Assembly: GCF_042477335.2 (NCBI RefSeq)
Contig: NC_091245.1
Location: 85,040,501-85,104,500 of the forward strand
Origin: Ovis canadensis
Taxonomy: Eukaryota; Chordata; Mammalia; Artiodactyla; Bovidae
Direction of reading: 5' to 3'
DNA: 64,000 bases
Part shown: positions 62,931-64,000 of the stretch, one piece after another
How the letters are laid out: each line of letters begins with the position of its first letter
Numbering within the stretch: the first letter of the stretch is position 1
Program-made: the position numbers and the translations under genes
Notes under the pieces: model-generated
What the model was told of the DNA's origin: nothing
Database searches by the model: none
What the model saw: the letters and a program-made list of their open reading frames with translations, nothing else

Positions 62931-63670
62931 TTATATTCTTTGCAGCCAAAGATGGAGAAGCTCTATACAGTCAGCAAAAAACAAGACTGGGAGCTGACTG
63001 TGGCTCAGATCATGAATTCCGTATTGCCAGATTCAGACTTAAATTGAAGAAAATGGGGAAAACCACTAGACCATTCAAGTATGACCTAAATCAAATCCCT
63101 TATGATTATACAGTGGAATTGAGAAATAGAATTAAGGAACTAGATCTGATAGACAGAGGGCCTGATGAACTATGGATGGAGGTTGATGACATTGTACAGG
63201 AGACAGGGATCAAGACCATCCCCAAGAAAAAGAAATGCCAAAAAGCAAAATGGCTGTCTGGGGAGGCCTTACAAATAGCTGTGAAAAGAAGAGAAGTGAA
63301 AAGCAAAGGAGAAAAGGAAAGATATACCTATTTGAATACAGAGTTCCAAAGGATGGCAAGGAGAGATAAGAAAGCCTTCCTCAGTGATCAGTGCAAAAAA
63401 ATAGAGGAAAGCAACAGAATGGGAAAGAAAATTAGAGATACCAAGGGAACATTTCATGCAAAGATGGGCTTGATAAAGGACAGAAATGATATGGACCTAA
63501 CAGAAGCAGAAGATATTAAGAAGAGGTGGCAAGAATACACAGAAGAACTATACAAAAAAGATCTTCATGACCAAGATTATCACAATGGTGTGATCACTCA
63601 CCTGGAGCCAGACATCCTGGAATGTGAAGTCAATGTGGGCCTTAGAAAGCATCACTACGAACAAAGCTAG
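62930..63670 (+). pseudogene. BovB endonuclease end and linker, second frame
   Basis: Continuation in a different frame after a further indel in the A6 run near 62980. It contains the endonuclease SDH motif at 63005-63013, then a Lys-rich linker (KKKKCQKAKWLSGEALQIA). Compared with other BovB copies as I remember them, a short in-frame segment seems missing near 63425. It ends where another indel (near 63632) returns the frame. Confidence 0.88.
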
Positions 63671-63830
63671 TGGAGGTGATGGAATTCCAGTTGAGCTATT
63701 TCAAAGCCTGAAAAATGATGCTGTGAAAGCACTGCACTCAATATGCCAGGAAATTTGGAAAACTCAGCAGTGGCCACAGGACTGGAAAAGATTAGTTTTC
63801 ATTCCAATCCCAAAGAAAGGCAATGTCTAA
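63624..63830 (+). pseudogene. BovB reverse transcriptase start, stopped
   Basis: Opens in the first frame again with NKASGGDGIPVELFQ and PQDWKRLVFIPIPKKGN, the N-terminal fingers of the RT. A TAA at 63828-63830 ends it; RT sequence continues in the same frame beyond the stop to the window edge. Confidence 0.88.
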
Positions 63831-64000
63831 GAATGCTCAAACTACCACACAATTGCACTCATCTCACATGCTAGTAAAGTAATGTTTAAAATTCTCCAAG
63901 CCAGGCTTCAGCAATATGTGAACCGTGAACTTCCAGATGTTGAAGCTGGTTTTAGAAAAGACAGAGGAGCCAGAGATAAAATTGCCAACATCTGCTGGAT

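Larger units (their letters stand above)
62040..64000 (+). mobile_element. BovB LINE, long copy with endonuclease and RT, truncated by window edge
   Basis: Starts in the BovB region before the coding sequence ('tctgacagaatgtggtccactgg') and continues in sense through endonuclease and into the reverse transcriptase, still in BovB at base 64000. It is the only copy here that retains the 5' part of the coding region. The exact 5' edge is uncertain by a few tens of bases. Confidence 0.96.

Overview
This is vertebrate nuclear DNA from a ruminant, almost certainly a bovid. Three repeat groups show this: BovB (an RTE-type LINE), tRNA-derived Bov-tA SINEs, and Bov-A2 dimers. Cetartiodactyl CHR SINEs and L1s with ruminant-type 3' ends agree. 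There are no operons, CRISPR arrays or bacterial signals. Species within Bovidae cannot be decided from the sequence alone.

The window holds one convincing protein-coding gene, PRMT6, at 6659-7786 on the + strand. It is a single uninterrupted 375-codon ORF in a CpG island. It has a good start context, a short GC-rich promoter with an ACTACA-type motif, and candidate poly(A) signals downstream. It encodes the nuclear type I protein arginine methyltransferase 6. Most catalytic landmarks are intact, but two normally conserved aromatic residues are replaced (Cys159, Leu203).

The other ~62 kb is gene-poor and built of layered repeats. The oldest layer is L2, MIR, MER20, MLT1 and old L1 3' ends. 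Next come CHR SINEs and ruminant L1s. The youngest layer is BovB, Bov-tA and Bov-A2. Many insertions keep readable target-site duplications (TSDs), so their order can be reconstructed: BovB inside MER20 (32.3 kb), BovB inside MIR (54.9 kb), Bov-tA inside an old L1 (35.9 kb), and a SINE inside a SINE (55.8 kb). A BovB copy entering at about 62.0 kb contains endonuclease and reverse-transcriptase coding sequence, broken by frameshifts and stops, and runs off the right edge. A retroviral pol relic lies at 60.0-60.9 kb, and a CpG-rich LTR-like block at 57.2-57.8 kb.

I found no undescribed multi-gene system. The points most worth a second look are the PRMT6 core substitutions, a close inverted pair of BovB copies around an (AT)16 tract, a 26-bp BovB micro-insertion with a clean TSD, a 72-bp A-tailed retro-insert of unknown source, a twin-primed L1, an unexplained hairpin at 15.5 kb, and the unassigned CpG-rich block at 57.3 kb. 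All repeat names come from recognising consensus-like sequence by eye; edges without a stated TSD are good to about 10-30 bases.
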